From the NCBI GenBank assembly GCA_963575745.1, contig CAUYUJ010015034.1:52072-116071 (forward strand): a stretch of DNA of 64,000 nt, given 5' to 3'. The stretch is from Prorocentrum cordatum. Its lineage: Eukaryota > Sar > Dinophyceae > Prorocentrales > Prorocentraceae. Positions 1-10,679 of the stretch are shown here, in pieces (position 1 is the stretch's first letter; each line of letters begins with the position of its first letter). The notes below the pieces were generated by a model, which was given only the letters and a program-made list of their open reading frames with translations, was not told the DNA's origin and ran no database searches. Made by a program: the position numbers and the translations under genes.

Positions 1-1960
1 CGCCTCGCCATGCGCTTTCCGACGCGGCTCTTCTCACCGCGCAGCTGCCGGCCAAGCTTCTCGATGCCTTTGCAGCACTCGCGGACTTCGTGGAAGGCCA
101 TGAGCTGCCTCTTCGCATAGTAGTCGCAAGCGTATCCAGCCTGCGCGTCCTTAGCCATCTGGGCCACCTTGATGATGGCTGCGTTATGCTGCTTCTCCGC
201 ACACCCCTTCCCGCAGGTGCAGCTCTCGCCGGTGATCGGCAGCCTGCAAGATAGCTGCGCGTCCGAGTTGGAGAGCTGCGCGGCCAGTATGCGCGGGCGC
301 GCCCCATTTAGGTTCATGGTTCATAAGCCCATGCAAGCTGCCGATGCGGTTCCGCCTGCCTGCCTTCGGCTATCCCGCTGCGGCGCCAGCCCTGGGCAGA
401 TGGCAACCGCGCAGTCAATGAGCTGCGACGTTCGTGGAAAAAAGGCCATGCAGAGCTTCGGGTTGTCCTTCGGGCGACGCGCTGGCAGGGGCGCCATCTC
501 CCCCGAGTCTGCGTTCTTCAGATGCAGATGGTGCTGCTTCCTTTCTTGAAAGTACCGCGCATCCTCGTCGAGGTAAGCTTTCTCCCGCGTGCGCGCCTCT
601 TCCGGCTCATCCGAAGGCGTCGCCCCCTGCTCCCTCGTGCGTGTCTGATGCGTCGGGCGGCGTACCGGCCCACATTCAGTCTGGTACTCTGGCCGCGCGG
701 CCTCCGCTTCTGCCAGATTCTGCGCGACGCCCACTCCGCCGGCACGCGCGGAGTATTCCGCACCCGTCGCTTGTACTCCAAGGACTCGGCGGCGCGCGCC
801 GGTGCCGACGCTGTGCGAAAACCCGGCAATGCGCATGGAGCGCGCCCGTCGACTTCTGCGCTTCAATGGAAACGTAGCAGGCGCCCACCCCGCCGAACAC
901 TCCACCTTCTGGTAGGTCATTGCTGCCAGACAAGTTTTGGCGCGGCGACATCTGCTCACTGCGATTGCATCTCGGGCTGCTCGGACACACGTGCGGAACC
1001 CGAATAGATGGCGCATCGTCGCGTCCACAGTCCAACGGAACGCATCCACCCTTGCCATCGGATCCCGAGCGAGCATCTTCCCGCGCTCCGCCCAGGAGGG
1101 CACTCGCGCGCGGATCGCCGCTAACGGGAGTTCGCGGCGCACATCGCCCGACTCTGGAGCGACCAACGGCCGTCGCCGACCCCCGGCTTCCCGCGACGCA
1201 GCAGCTTCGCTCGCCGCTCTGCGGCCCGGGCCCCGCAGACGCGCGCGCGACAGTCTCGTCGCGATCAGGTCGCGCCCTTCGTCGGGGGAGAAAGTGGCGA
1301 ATATCGGCGCCCCGTGACGCGCGCGGAGCGCGTTTGATGACAAGAAACTGCATGACTCGTCGCGTCTCCTGCGCCCCCGGAAGCCGCCGAGATGCATGCT
1401 CGATGTGCGTGAATGACTTGTGCGCCGCTCTACCGAGACCCGAGACGTAATGCACCTTCGTCATGTTCCCTATGACCTTCTGCTTGTGGCTGTTCAAGCC
1501 CTGGTATTTGCACCCCAGTGCACGGTGCATCTCCTTCGCCCCTTCGCTGATTACTTCGGGCGTGATCTGCGCCTCCATGTCCTTCGGGGTCGCTGACGCG
1601 CGCGCGAACCACGTCTTGCCCTGGTTCGCGGCCGACCGAAAAACCAAGTTCCACGACGCGAACCGAAAGTGCCAATCGCGCGACAATTAACTCTTCACGC
1701 GACGGTTCATGATGCGCGCCCACAGAGGCAGCTCCACGCGCGGTGCCTCCTTGGAGCGCCGATATTGCGGACGCTGGAAGATATCTGGCACGTCGGGCAC
1801 GCCTGTGCAATACTTGAAGATGAACGCAAAACCCATGCGATATACCATGGCTCGAACGGATCCAGCATGGCGTTCCCTGTGCACACCCGCAAACGGTCCA
1901 CTCGCTTGCCCTCCTCCAGCGCCTACGTCGCCATTCTCACCCCCTTGTGCACTCAGGCCC
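1..1960 (-). pseudogene. Helitron-like Rep N-terminal domain protein, broken and partial
   Basis: Reading leftwards, peptides follow the order I know from dinoflagellate proteins of the Helitron_like_N type. First comes a stretch with FIFKYCTGVPDVPD (about 1750-1830). It is followed by RDWHFRFASWNLVFRSAANQ (about 1620-1685), APIFATFSPDEGRDL (about 1270-1320), a STGALHAH motif (about 829-845), and then ARYFQERKQHHLHLKNA and a Cys/His-containing tail (ESCTCGKGCAEK, about 180-220). The tail stays open to base 1, so the gene continues outside the window. In-frame stops lie at 1687-1689 (TAA) and 321-323 (TGA). The homologous peptides change frame at least twice, near 1320 and 900-1000, and again near 1850. 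The HxH in STGALHAH would be the Rep-type metal-binding motif. No helicase part is present here. This is a decayed mobile-element gene; the family is inferred from remembered motifs, not a search. Confidence 0.6.
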
Positions 1961-2150
1961 GTGCTCCGTCGGGTTCCATTTTGGCCCCCCTAATCGGGCG
2001 CGCTTCCCCTCGCGTTCTCTATGTTGCGAACTGCACTCGCTGTCATCCGCGCTCTCGTCGGCTCCGTCGCGCAAGCAATTTGGCGACGCCCGCTGTGCAG
2101 AACTCCGCAAGGCTTCCACGCGTTGGGCGCTGCTATCTCCTTCATTAAAG

Positions 2151-2789
2151 CTACTCTTTTCGGGCGTTGACCTTGGCCTTGGTGGTCTCCAAATGCCCCG
2201 CTGCTTCCTCGAACCCATCGGGCCTCGGAAATGGCGTCGCTGCCTTCCGCGTCGGCATCTTGCCCAGCACGTTGCCCAGCGGCGCCGAGCGCATGATCTC
2301 CAGCGGCGCATCGTGCCGAGGAAACTCCGTGGCCTTCTTGCGCGCCTCGTCCATGCGAACGCGCCGGCGCGCTCGGTGCCTGCGCTTCGGCGCCCCCTCA
2401 ATCAGACCCACAGCCACTTCCCGACGGACCAGCGCCTGATGCACAAACTTCGCCATGCTCGCGGCCGCATCGTCGTCGCCACCCGACTCCAAGATCACCG
2501 ACGCGATCCCCGCCAGTTCCGCGCCCGTTCGTGGCGGCGACGGCGGCGATGCCTCCAGCGCCCCTTCGCCCCCAGACGAACCTCGAACAGACCCCGCGAA
2601 TCCCGCGACAACTCGTACAGAGTGTGCGTGTGCGTGCGCGGCTACGCACGGACGCACATAGGCATGCGCATATGTTTCCACATAAATGCATGCGAATATG
2701 TAGACATTCGCGCGTGCCCCCTCGAGTTCGCCCCGCGCATTAATGCCCCGCCGCCGCCGCCGCCGCCGCCGCCGCCCGTCGGGGCCCAC
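2151..2789 (-). CDS. Unrecognised open frame upstream of the Helitron remnant
   Basis: This frame runs 212 codons. The first quarter overlaps the CCG array and is translated repeat. From about 2460 downwards the composition looks more protein-like (MAKFVHQALVRREVAVGLIE, then a basic stretch). It lies just upstream of, and in the same orientation as, the Helitron-type remnant, so it could be an eroded N-terminal part of it. I recognise no domain. It may also be a chance frame in GC-rich DNA. Confidence 0.2.
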   Translation of the reverse strand: MGPDGRRRRRRRRRGINARGELEGARANVYIFACIYVETYAHAYVRPCVAAHAHAHSVRVVAGFAGSVRGSSGGEGALEASPPSPPRTGAELAGIASVILESGGDDDAAASMAKFVHQALVRREVAVGLIEGAPKRRHRARRRVRMDEARKKATEFPRHDAPLEIMRSAPLGNVLGKMPTRKAATPFPRPDGFEEAAGHLETTKAKVNARKE

Positions 2790-3933
2790 CGCCGCCGCCG
2801 CCGCCGCCGCCGCCCGCTAGGGTTCGCGCGCGCCCTCTCGAGGACGCCCCGCATCTTTGCGCCCCGCCGCCGCCGCCGCCCGCGAGGGCCCGCCGCCGCC
2901 CCCGCCGCCTTCCGCTAGGGTTCGCGCGTGCCCACTCGAGCACGCCGCGCGCCATGCTGCCCCGCCGCCGCCGCCGCCCGCTGGGGTTCGCGCGTGCCCT
3001 CTCGAGGATGCCCCGTATCTTAATTCCCCGCTGCCGCCGCCGCCCGCTAGGGTCCGCCGCCGCCGCCGCCTGTTAGGGTTCGCGCGTGCCCCTTGAGAAT
3101 GCCCCGCGCTGTAATGCCCAGCCGCCGCCGCCGCCCGCGCGGGCTCGCGCGTGCCCTCTCGAGCGCGCGCCGCGCATTAATGCCCCGCCGCCGCCGCCTC
3201 CCGCTAGGGTTCACGCGTGCCCTCTCGAGCACGCCCCGCGCTATAGCGCCCCGCCGCCGCCGCCGCCGCCGCCGCCGCGCGTCTCGGGCGCGCCCCGCGC
3301 TCCAATGTTCCGCAAGCCGCCGCCGCCGCCGCCGCCCGCTGGGGTCCGCCGCCGCCGCCGCCGCCCGCAAGGGTTCGCGCGTGCCTTTTCGAACATGCCC
3401 CGCGCTTTAATGCCCCGCCGCCGCCGCCGCCCGCCGGGGCCCGCCGCCGCCGCCGCCGCCGCCCGCTGCCCGCTAGGGTTCGCGCGTGCCCTCCCGCGCT
3501 ATAATGTCCAGCCGCCGCCGCCGCCCGTCGGGGTCCGCCGCCGCCGCCGCTGCCGCCCGCTGCGGTTCGTGCGTGCCCTCTCGACTACGCCCCGCACTGT
3601 GATGCCCCGCCGCCGCCGCCGCCGCCCGCCAGGGCCCGCCGCCGCCGCCGCCGCCGCTGCCGCCCGTTGCGGTTCGCGCGTGCCCTCTCGAGTATACCCC
3701 GCACTTTAATTAATGCCCCGCCGCCGCCTCCGCCGTCGCCCGTCGGGGCCCGCCGCCGCCGCCCTGCAGGGTTCGCGCGTGCCCTCTCGAGGATGCCCCA
3801 CATCCCAATGTCCCGCCGCCGCCGCCGCCCGCTAGGCCCCGCCGCCGCCGCCACCTGTTAGGGCTCGCGCGCGCCCCCTCGAGAATGCCCCGCGCTTTAA
3901 TGCCCAGCCGCCGCCGCCGCCGCCCGCTAGGGC

Positions 3934-3965
<32 letters not shown>

Positions 3966-4600
3966 CGCCAGGGCCCGCCGCCGTCGCCGCCGCCCGTTAG
4001 GGTTCACGCGTGCCCTCGCGAGTATGCCCCGCACATTAACGCGCCGCCGTCGCCGCCGCCGCCGCCGCCCAAGGCCCGCCGCCGCCGCCGCCCGCCAGAG
4101 TTCACGCGTGCCCTCGCGAGCGCGTCCCGCACTTTAATGTCCCGCCGCCGCCGCCGCCCGCCAGGGCCCGCCGCCGCCGCCGCCCGTCGAGGTTCGCGCG
4201 CTCGCCCTCTCGAGGGCGCCCCGCGCCTCAATGCCCCGCCGCCGCCGCCGCCGCCCGCCAGGGTTCGCGCGCGCTCGCCCGCGCGCGCCCCGCAGTTTAA
4301 TTCACGTCGCGCCCGCCCGGCCCGACTCGCCCGCTAGGGCTCGCGCGTGCTCGCCCGCGCATGCCCCGCGCTGTGGCGCCCGGCCCGCCCGACGCGACCC
4401 GCCCGCTTGGGTTCGCGCGCGCTCGCCCGCGCACGCCCCGCGCTTTAGTGCCCCGCCCGCCCGACTCGACCCGCCCGTTAGGGTTCGCGCCCATCCGGGG
4501 GGCGCCGCGGGCCCAGCGCGCGCGCGTACCGACCTTCATCCGCGCCGCCGCGCGGGGGGGGGGCCAGCGGGAGGATCGGGGAACATAAAATAAGTGAAGG
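2745..4600. repeat. CCG-rich minisatellite array, about 20 degenerate units
   Basis: Each unit of roughly 60-120 bases has a (CCG)n tract of variable length, then a conserved block around TAGGGTTCGCGCGTGCCC, CTCGAG and CCCCGCRCTTTAATGCC. Units near the left are dominated by CCG triplets. The last units (4261-4500) lose them and become CCCGCCCGACTCGACCCG. Long frames through this array on both strands are translated repeat (poly-Pro, poly-Arg, poly-Ala), not genes. It ends in G homopolymers at 4552-4561 and 4632-4646. Confidence 0.9.
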
Positions 4601-4965
4601 AGGTTCTGGAGGAGGAGGGCGACGAAGCGCGGGGGGGGGGGGGGGCGCGCGCGCGCCAACTCGACCTCCCCCCCCCATCGCCCCCCTCTCGGACTAGACA
4701 CTCTGAGCATTTGCGCTTGATGCATTCATGCCTTGATGCGTTCATGCTCGGATGCACTGCAGCCTTGCTGCAATCATGTATCGACGCAGTGATGTTTTGA
4801 TTCGTTGACACTTGGGCGCGCTCTTGCATTGCCCGGGGCAATGAACACCAAGAGCAGGATATGCGTGATCACCACGAAGCCACGCGCAGCGTTTTAAGCT
4901 TCCGCTCTTGAAAAGCTCCTCCTCGGCCGTCTTCGCGCGCTCCCGACGCATCCTTGGGCGCAGGG

Positions 4966-5536
4966 ATGGCCGCGTGCACTGCTGCTCCGGCTGCCGCGGC
5001 GCCCGCGCCAGCGCCAGCCCCGCCTCCGCCCGCGCGCCCCGCCGAACGCCCGCTGCCGCACGGGCCCCCTGCAGGGGGGCGACTGCATCAAATCCAAGAA
5101 GACGGGCTACCAGCTTTGCCGCGCCGGGTTCTTGCACGCGCAGCGGTGCGCCGCTGCTGACGGCCGCGCCGCTTGGATGTGCGACGCGGGCGAGACGTCC
5201 AACGGCGGGGCCCAAGGCCGCCCGGGCAAGCTGAAAGCGCGCATCCGCGGGCCCAACTTGGAAATCGAGATCCCGGCGCCGCGCCCCCACTTCCCTTGTC
5301 CGGGCCGCGTCGCAGAGGAGCGTTGCGAAGGAGACATCTACGAGAGGGCGGCGGTCGACCATGGCCCCAGGGCGGCCGTCGTCGTAGCGGCTGCCCTCTA
5401 CGAGGTCCCGCGCGACGACGTGGCCGCCGATCCCCCGCCGGCGAAGCCGCGCCGTGCTCGCCAACGCGCGCGCAACCAGGCTACCAAGAAACGGCTCCAG
5501 GACTTGAGCGGTAGCTGGCCCCCCCCATCCTATTGA
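4966..5536 (+). CDS. Hypothetical protein, possible host exon(s), one frame change
   Basis: An ATG at 4966 opens an Ala/Pro-rich N-terminus up to about 5080. In the next frame, from about 5080, follows a more protein-like sequence (GDCIKSKKTGYQLCRAGF, then a Cys-containing segment, AAWMCDAGETSNGG) that runs to a stop at 5534-5536 after a basic tail (KPRRARQRARNQATKKR). The frame change falls at a G6 run after CCCCCTGCAG. It could be an indel in that run, an intron boundary, or a real break. About 150 codons of the second part are uninterrupted with balanced composition, unlike the repeats around it. I recognise no family. It is the best candidate for a non-mobile gene in the left 30 kb. Confidence 0.35.
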
Positions 5537-5693
5537 GATGGCTCGAACTTGCGAGTTCGGAAAACGATATTACTGCTTGTACTTCTGCGTTTAAAACGTT
5601 TTGGTATATTCTTCCTTGAAACCAAGCAACCCTCACGGAAAACGACGTTTCCGGCGAGTCCAGCAAGTGCGCAATACATAGCACATCATACTG
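5533..5693 (+). repeat. 150-base dispersed repeat, copy 1
   Basis: An AT-richer block beginning GAGATGGCTC, containing TTCGGAAAACGATATTACTG, GTTTTGG, GACGTTTCC and GCGAGTC, and ending near CATCATACTGCC. Two further full copies occur at 12043-12360. It has no open frame of note. Size, dispersal and AT content suggest a SINE-like element, but I see no A/B box. Confidence 0.65.
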
Positions 5694-5814
5694 CCACAGC
5701 TTCGCCATACAATTATCCCGGCAAAGCAACCTAACAGCGATGTGTAGGAGCATATCTGGAAGCATTCCCCTGAAGATTCAAATGAGAATCCATCGCAGTC
5801 GCATTCGCGATGAC

Positions 5815-6705
5815 AGTCGCAGTGGCAACGGCAGTCGCAGTCACAGCCTCAGCCTCAGCCTGCCTCAGCCTCAGCCTCAGCCTGCCTTCAGCCTCAGCCT
5901 GCCTCAGCCTCAGCCTCAGCCTGCCTCAACATCAGCCTGCCTCGGCCTCAGCCTCAGCCTGCCTCTGCCTCAGCCTCAGCCTGCTTCAGCCTCAGCCTCA
6001 GTCTGCCGTCGGCCTCGGCCTCAGCCTGCCTCAGCCTCAGCCTGCTTCAGCCTCAGCCTCAGCCTCAGCCTGCCTCAGCATCAGCCTGCCTCAGCCTCAG
6101 CCTCAGCCTGACTCAGCCTCAGCCTGCCTCAGCATTCCTCAGCCTCAGCCTCAGCCTGCTTCAGCCTCAGCCTCAGTCTGCCTGCAGCCTCGGCCTCAGC
6201 CTCAGCCTGCCTCAGCCTGAGCCTGCCTCAGCCTCAGCCTCAGCCTCAGCTGCCTTCAGCCTCAGCCTGCCTCAGCCTCAGCCTCAGCCTCAGCCTCAGC
6301 CTGCCTCAGCATCAGCCTCAGGCCTCAGCCTCAGCCTCAGCCTTCAGCCTCAGCCTCAGTCTGCCTGCAGCCTCGGCCTCAGCCTCAGCCTGCCTCAGCC
6401 TCAGCCTCAGCAGCCTCAGCCTCAGCCTCAGCCTGCAGCCTCAGCCTCAGCCTCAGCCTGCCTCAGCCTCAGCCTCCTCAGCCTCAGCCTCAGCCTGCTT
6501 CAGCCTCAGCCTCTCAGCCTCAGCCAGCCTCAGCCTCCTCGGCCTCAGCCTGCCTCAGCCTCAGCTCAGCCTCAGCCCTCAGCCAGCCTCAGCCTCAGCC
6601 TGCTTCAGCCTCAGCCTCAGTCTGCCTTCAGCCTCGGCGTCAGCCTCAGCCTGCCTCAGCCTCAGCCTGCCTGCCTCAGCCTCAGCATCAGCCTGCGTCA
6701 GCATT
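5815..6705. repeat. CAGCCT minisatellite, first block
   Basis: Nearly 900 bases of CAGCCT and CTGCCT hexamers in irregular order. The frame stays open for stretches on the plus strand because the unit is six bases, giving Ser/Ala/Gln/Pro-rich conceptual peptides with no biological support. Confidence 0.95.
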
Positions 6706-7000
6706 CAAAATGTGGCCTGGGAATGGAGTTCTGGGAACTCGAAGAACACGAAGTGGCCTACAGCTGGCTCCAGGCATTCGAAATCATGCCAAGAAATGAA
6801 GTTCTGGGATTTCGAACACCACGAAGTGGCCTACAGGTGGCTCCGGGCATTCAAAATCATGCCCAAGAACTTTCTGGGAACTCGAAGACCACGAAGTGGC
6901 CTACAGTTGGCTCCGGGCATTCAAAATCATGCCCAGGAATGGAGTTCTGGGAGCTCGAAGAACACGCAGTGGCCTACAGTTGGCCCCGGGCATTCAAAAT
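6706..7000. repeat. 73-base minisatellite, first block (about 4 units)
   Basis: Tandem units contain GGAATGGAGTTCTGGGAACT, CGAAGAACACGAAGTGGCC and GGCATTCAAAATCATGCCC. The first units diverge most. A lone unit fragment recurs at 10410-10465. Confidence 0.9.
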
Positions 7001-7081
7001 TATCCCGGCAAAGCAACCTAACAGCGATGTGTAGGACCATATCTGGAAGCATTCCCCTTAAAATTCAGATGAGAATCCAGC
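6997..7081 (+). repeat. Second copy of an 85-base block also at 5711-5795
   Basis: The block starting AATTATCCCGGCAAAGCAAC and running to GAGAATCCA occurs at 5711 and again at 6997, before each CAGCCT array. With the arrays and the 73-base blocks it defines a composite unit of about 1,290 bases repeated twice. Confidence 0.85.
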
Positions 7082-7124
7082 TGTAGAATTCTGCTGTTCT
7101 CGCAGTCGTAGTCGCATTCGCGAT

Positions 7125-8025
7125 GACAGTCGCAGTGGCAACGGCAGTCGCAGTCGCAGCCTCAGCCTCAGCCTGCCTCAGCCTCAGCCTCAGCCTGCCT
7201 CAGCCTCAGCCTGCCTCAGCCTCAGCCTGCCTCAGCCTCAGCCTCAGCCTGCTTCAGCCTCAGCCTCAGTCTGCCTTCAGCCTCGGCCTCAGCCTCAGCC
7301 TGCCTCAGCCTCAGCCTGCATCAGCCTCAGCCTCAGCCTCAGCCTGCCTCAGCATCAGCAGCCTGCCTCAGCCAGCCTCAGCCTGCAGCCTCAGCCTCCT
7401 CAGTCAGCTGCCTCAGCCTCGCATCAGCCTCAGCCTGCCTCAGCCTCAGCCTGCCTCAGCTCAGCCTGCCTCAGCCTCAGCCTCAGCCTGCCTCAGCCTC
7501 AGCCTCAGCCTGCTTCAGCCTCAGCCTCAGTCTGCCTTCAGCCTCGGCCTCAGCCTCAGCCTGCCTCAGCCTCAGCCTGCCTCAGCCTCAGCCTCAGCCT
7601 GCCTCAGCCTCAGCCTCAGCCTGCTTCAGCCTCAGCCTCAGTCTGCCTTCAGCCTCGGCCTCAGCCTCAGCCTGCCTCAGCCTCAGCCTGCATCAGCCTC
7701 AGCCTCAGCCTCAGCCTGCCTCAGCATCAGCCTGCCTCAGCCTCAGCCTCAGCCTCAGCCTCAGCCTCAGCCTCAGCCTGCTTCAGCCAGCCTCAGTCTG
7801 CCTTCAGCCTCGGCCTCAGCCTCAGCCTGCCTCAGCCTCAGCCTGCCTCAGCCTCAGCATCAGCCCCAGCCTGCTCAGCATCAGCCTGCCTCAGCTCAGC
7901 TCAGCCTTGCCTCAGCCTCAGCTCAGCCTGCAGCTCAGCCTCAGTCTGCCTTCAGCCTCGGCGTCAGCCTCAGCCTGCCTCAGCTCCAGCCTGCCTCAGC
8001 CTCAGCATCAGCCTGCCTCAGCATT
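7125..8025. repeat. CAGCCT minisatellite, second block
   Basis: Same hexamer array as at 5815-6705, again preceded by GATGACAGTCGCAGTGGCAA and followed by the 73-base minisatellite. The open frame through it is repeat translation. Confidence 0.95.
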
Positions 8026-8375
8026 CAAAATGTGGCCCGGGAATGGAGTTCTGGGAACTCGAAGAACACGAAGTGGCCTACAGTTGGCTCCGGGCATTCA
8101 AAATCATGCCCAGGAATGGAGTTCTGGGAACTCGAAGACCACGAAGTGGCCTACAGTTGGCTCCGGGCATTCAAAATCATGCCCAGGAATGGAGTTTTGT
8201 GAACTCGAAGGGCACTAAGTGGCCTACAGTTGGCTCCGGGCATTCAAAATCATGCCCAGGAATGGAGTTCTGTGAACTCGAAGACCACGAAGTGGCCTAC
8301 AGCTGGTTCTGGGCATTCAAAATCATGCCCAGGAATGGAGTTCTGTGAACTCGAAGACCACGAAGTGCGTTACTG
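8026..8375. repeat. 73-base minisatellite, second block (about 5 units)
   Basis: Units are more uniform than in the first block and differ mainly at the GTTCTGGGAACT / GTTCTGTGAACT position. The array breaks off at 8370 into about 100 bases of AT-richer sequence without features. Confidence 0.9.
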
Positions 8376-8481
8376 TTTGTTAAATTACCATGTGACGTAC
8401 CCAACCCATTTGTATCAATGGAAACGAGGAGTTGGCCGAAACTTGTGTGGACAATCAACTTGATGTGTAAGCTACTTGGGA

Positions 8482-10190
8482 GGCGTCACTGTGCTGGGCC
8501 CCGCAAGCAGGCCTCGAAAGTGGCGACAGTTTCACAGATCGCAGCCCCCCAGGGATGGCGAGGTCTAATTTGAATCTGCGTGGCGTCACTGTGCTGGGCC
8601 CCCCAGCAGGCCTCGAAAGTGGCGACAGTTTCACAGATCGCAGCCCCCCAGGGATGGCGAGGTCTAATTTGAATCCGCCCGTGGGTCACTGTGCTGGGCC
8701 CCCCAGCAGGCCTCGAAAGTGGCGACAGTTTCACAGATCGCAGCCCCCCAGGGATGGCGAGGTCCCATTTGAATCCGCCGTGAGTACCCACTGCGCTGGG
8801 CCCCTCAGCAACCTCGAAAGCGGCGACAGTTTCACAGATCGCAGCCCCCCAGGGATGGCGAGGTTCAATTTGAATCTGCGGTGAATACCCACTGTGCTGG
8901 GCCCCCCAGCAGGCCTCGAAAGTGGCGACAATTTCGCAGATCGCAGCCCCCCAGGTATGGCGAGGTCCAATTTGAGTCCGCGGTGAATACCCACTGTGCT
9001 GTGCCCCATCAGCAGCCCTCGAAAGTGGCGACAGTTTCACAAATCGCAGCCCCCCAGGGATGGCGAGGTCTAATCTGAGTCTGCGGTGAGTACCCACAAT
9101 GCTGGGCCCCTCACCAGCCCTCGAAAGTGGCGACAGTTTCACAGATCGCAGCCCCCCAAGGATGGCGAGGTCCCATTTGAGTCTGCGGTGAGTACCCAGT
9201 GTGCTGGGCCCCGCAGCAGCCCTCGAAAGTGGCGACAGTTTCACAGATCGCAGCCCCCCAGGGATGGCGAGGTCCATTTGAGTCTGCGGTGAGTCCCCAC
9301 TGTGCTGGGCCCCCCAGCAGGCCTCGAAAGCGGCGACAGTTTCACAGATCGCAGCCCCCCAAGGATGGCGAGGTCCCATTTGACTCTGCCGTGAGTACCC
9401 ACTATGCTGGGCCCCCCAGCAGGCCTCGAAAGTGGTGACAGTTTCACAGATCGCAGCCCCCCAGGGATGGCGAGGTCCCCATTAAATCCGCCGTGGGTAC
9501 CCACTGTGCTGGGCCCCCAGCAGGCCTCGAAAGTGGCGACAGTTTCACAGATCGCAGCCCCCCAGGGATGGCGAAGTCCCATTTGAATCTGCCGTGGGTA
9601 CCCATTGTGCTGGGCCCCCCAGCAGCCCTCGAAAGCGGCGACAGTTTCACAGATCGCAGCCCCCCAGGGATGGCGAGGTCCCATTTGAGTCCGCCGTGGG
9701 TCCCCGCTGTGCTGGGCCCCCCAGCAGGCCTCGAAAGTAGCGACTGTTTCACACATCGCAGCCCCCCAGGGACGGCGAGGTCCCATTTGAGTCCGCCGCG
9801 GGTGCCACTGTGCTGGGCCCCCCAGCAGCCCTCGAAAGTGGTGACAGTTTCACAGATCGCAGCGCCCCAGGGATGGCGAGGTCCCATTTGAATCCGCCGC
9901 GGGTGCCACTGTGCTGGGCCCCCAGCAGCCCTCGAAAGTGGCGACAGTTTCACAGATCGCAGCCCCCCAGGGATGGCGAGGTCCCAGTTGAGTCCGCCGC
10001 GGGTGCCACTGTGCTGGGCCCCCCAGCAGGCCTCGAAAGTGGCGACAGTTTCACAGATCGCAGCGCCCCAGGGATGGCGAGGTCCCAATTGAGTCCGCCG
10101 CGGGTGCCACTGTGCTGGGCCCCCCGGCAGCCCTCGAAAGTGGCGACAGTTTCACAGGTCGGAGCCCCCAGCAGCCCTCGAAACGCAGCG
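8482..10190. repeat. 101-base satellite, 17 units
   Basis: The marker GTGCTGGGCC (one copy GTGCTGTGCC) recurs about every 101 bases from 8494 to 10113. Each unit also holds CTCGAAAGTGGCGACAGTTT, CACAGATCGCAGCCCCCCA and GGGATGGCGAGGTC, followed by a more variable 20-25 base segment. Units to the right share a GCCGCGGGTGCCA variant, so the array grew directionally or by local homogenisation. Frames of 130-300 codons on both strands are translated satellite. The unit length is not a multiple of three, so the peptide cycles through frames. Confidence 0.95.
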
Positions 10191-10301
10191 ACGAGCCAGG
10201 TAAAAGGCAGGGGGGGGAGAGGGACGGGAAGGAAGGAAGGTTCGCGCGAGCAGTGCTCTATTCAAAACGAGAACCCAACGCAGGAGGGTTGGGAAAAAAA
10301 A

Positions 10302-10589
10302 ACCCGGTTTCCCGGAGCATCCTGTCCGGATCCCGCCCAGACCCCCCTGGTGTGTCAAGATGCTTTCTTTTGACCCGACTAGAAACCTATCAGTCTTCGC
10401 TGTGAGCTAATCATGCCCAGGAATGGAGTTCTGGGAACTCGAAGAACACGAAGTAACTTACTGTTGGCTAAAAAAGGAGTCCCCGGTTTCCCGGGGCACC
10501 CTGTCCGGATCCCGCCCAGACCCCCTCTGGGGTGTCAAGATGCTCTCTTTTGACTCACTAGAAACCTATCAGTCTTCGCTGTCAGCTAA
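10302..10589 (+). repeat. Pair of 108-base direct repeats
   Basis: 10302-10409 and 10482-10589 are near copies. Both begin with CGGTTTCCCGG, contain CCTGTCCGGATCCCGCCCAG and GTGTCAAGATGCT, and end in CTATCAGTCTTCGCTG. The spacer holds one fragment of the 73-base minisatellite. A truncated match to the 150-base dispersed repeat follows at 10602-10625. Confidence 0.85.
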
Positions 10590-10679
10590 AAACTAAGAAG
10601 ACAACCTTATTGCATGTATTCCTACGCTTCTCATTCGCATGCGTAAGCGTGTCCCCTTGAAAACAAGCGCATCACCAAG

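Noticed and set aside
2745-4600. TTAGGGTT and CTAGGGTT words as telomere repeats
   Set aside because: They occur once per CCG unit, never in tandem, so they are part of the minisatellite.
4626-4650. G homopolymers as regulatory G-quadruplexes
   Set aside because: They sit at the end of a GC-rich array, with lengths prone to base-call error and no gene context.
8482-10190. Regular 101-base spacing considered as a CRISPR-like array
   Set aside because: Nearly the whole unit is conserved, there are no unique spacers, and the context is eukaryotic.
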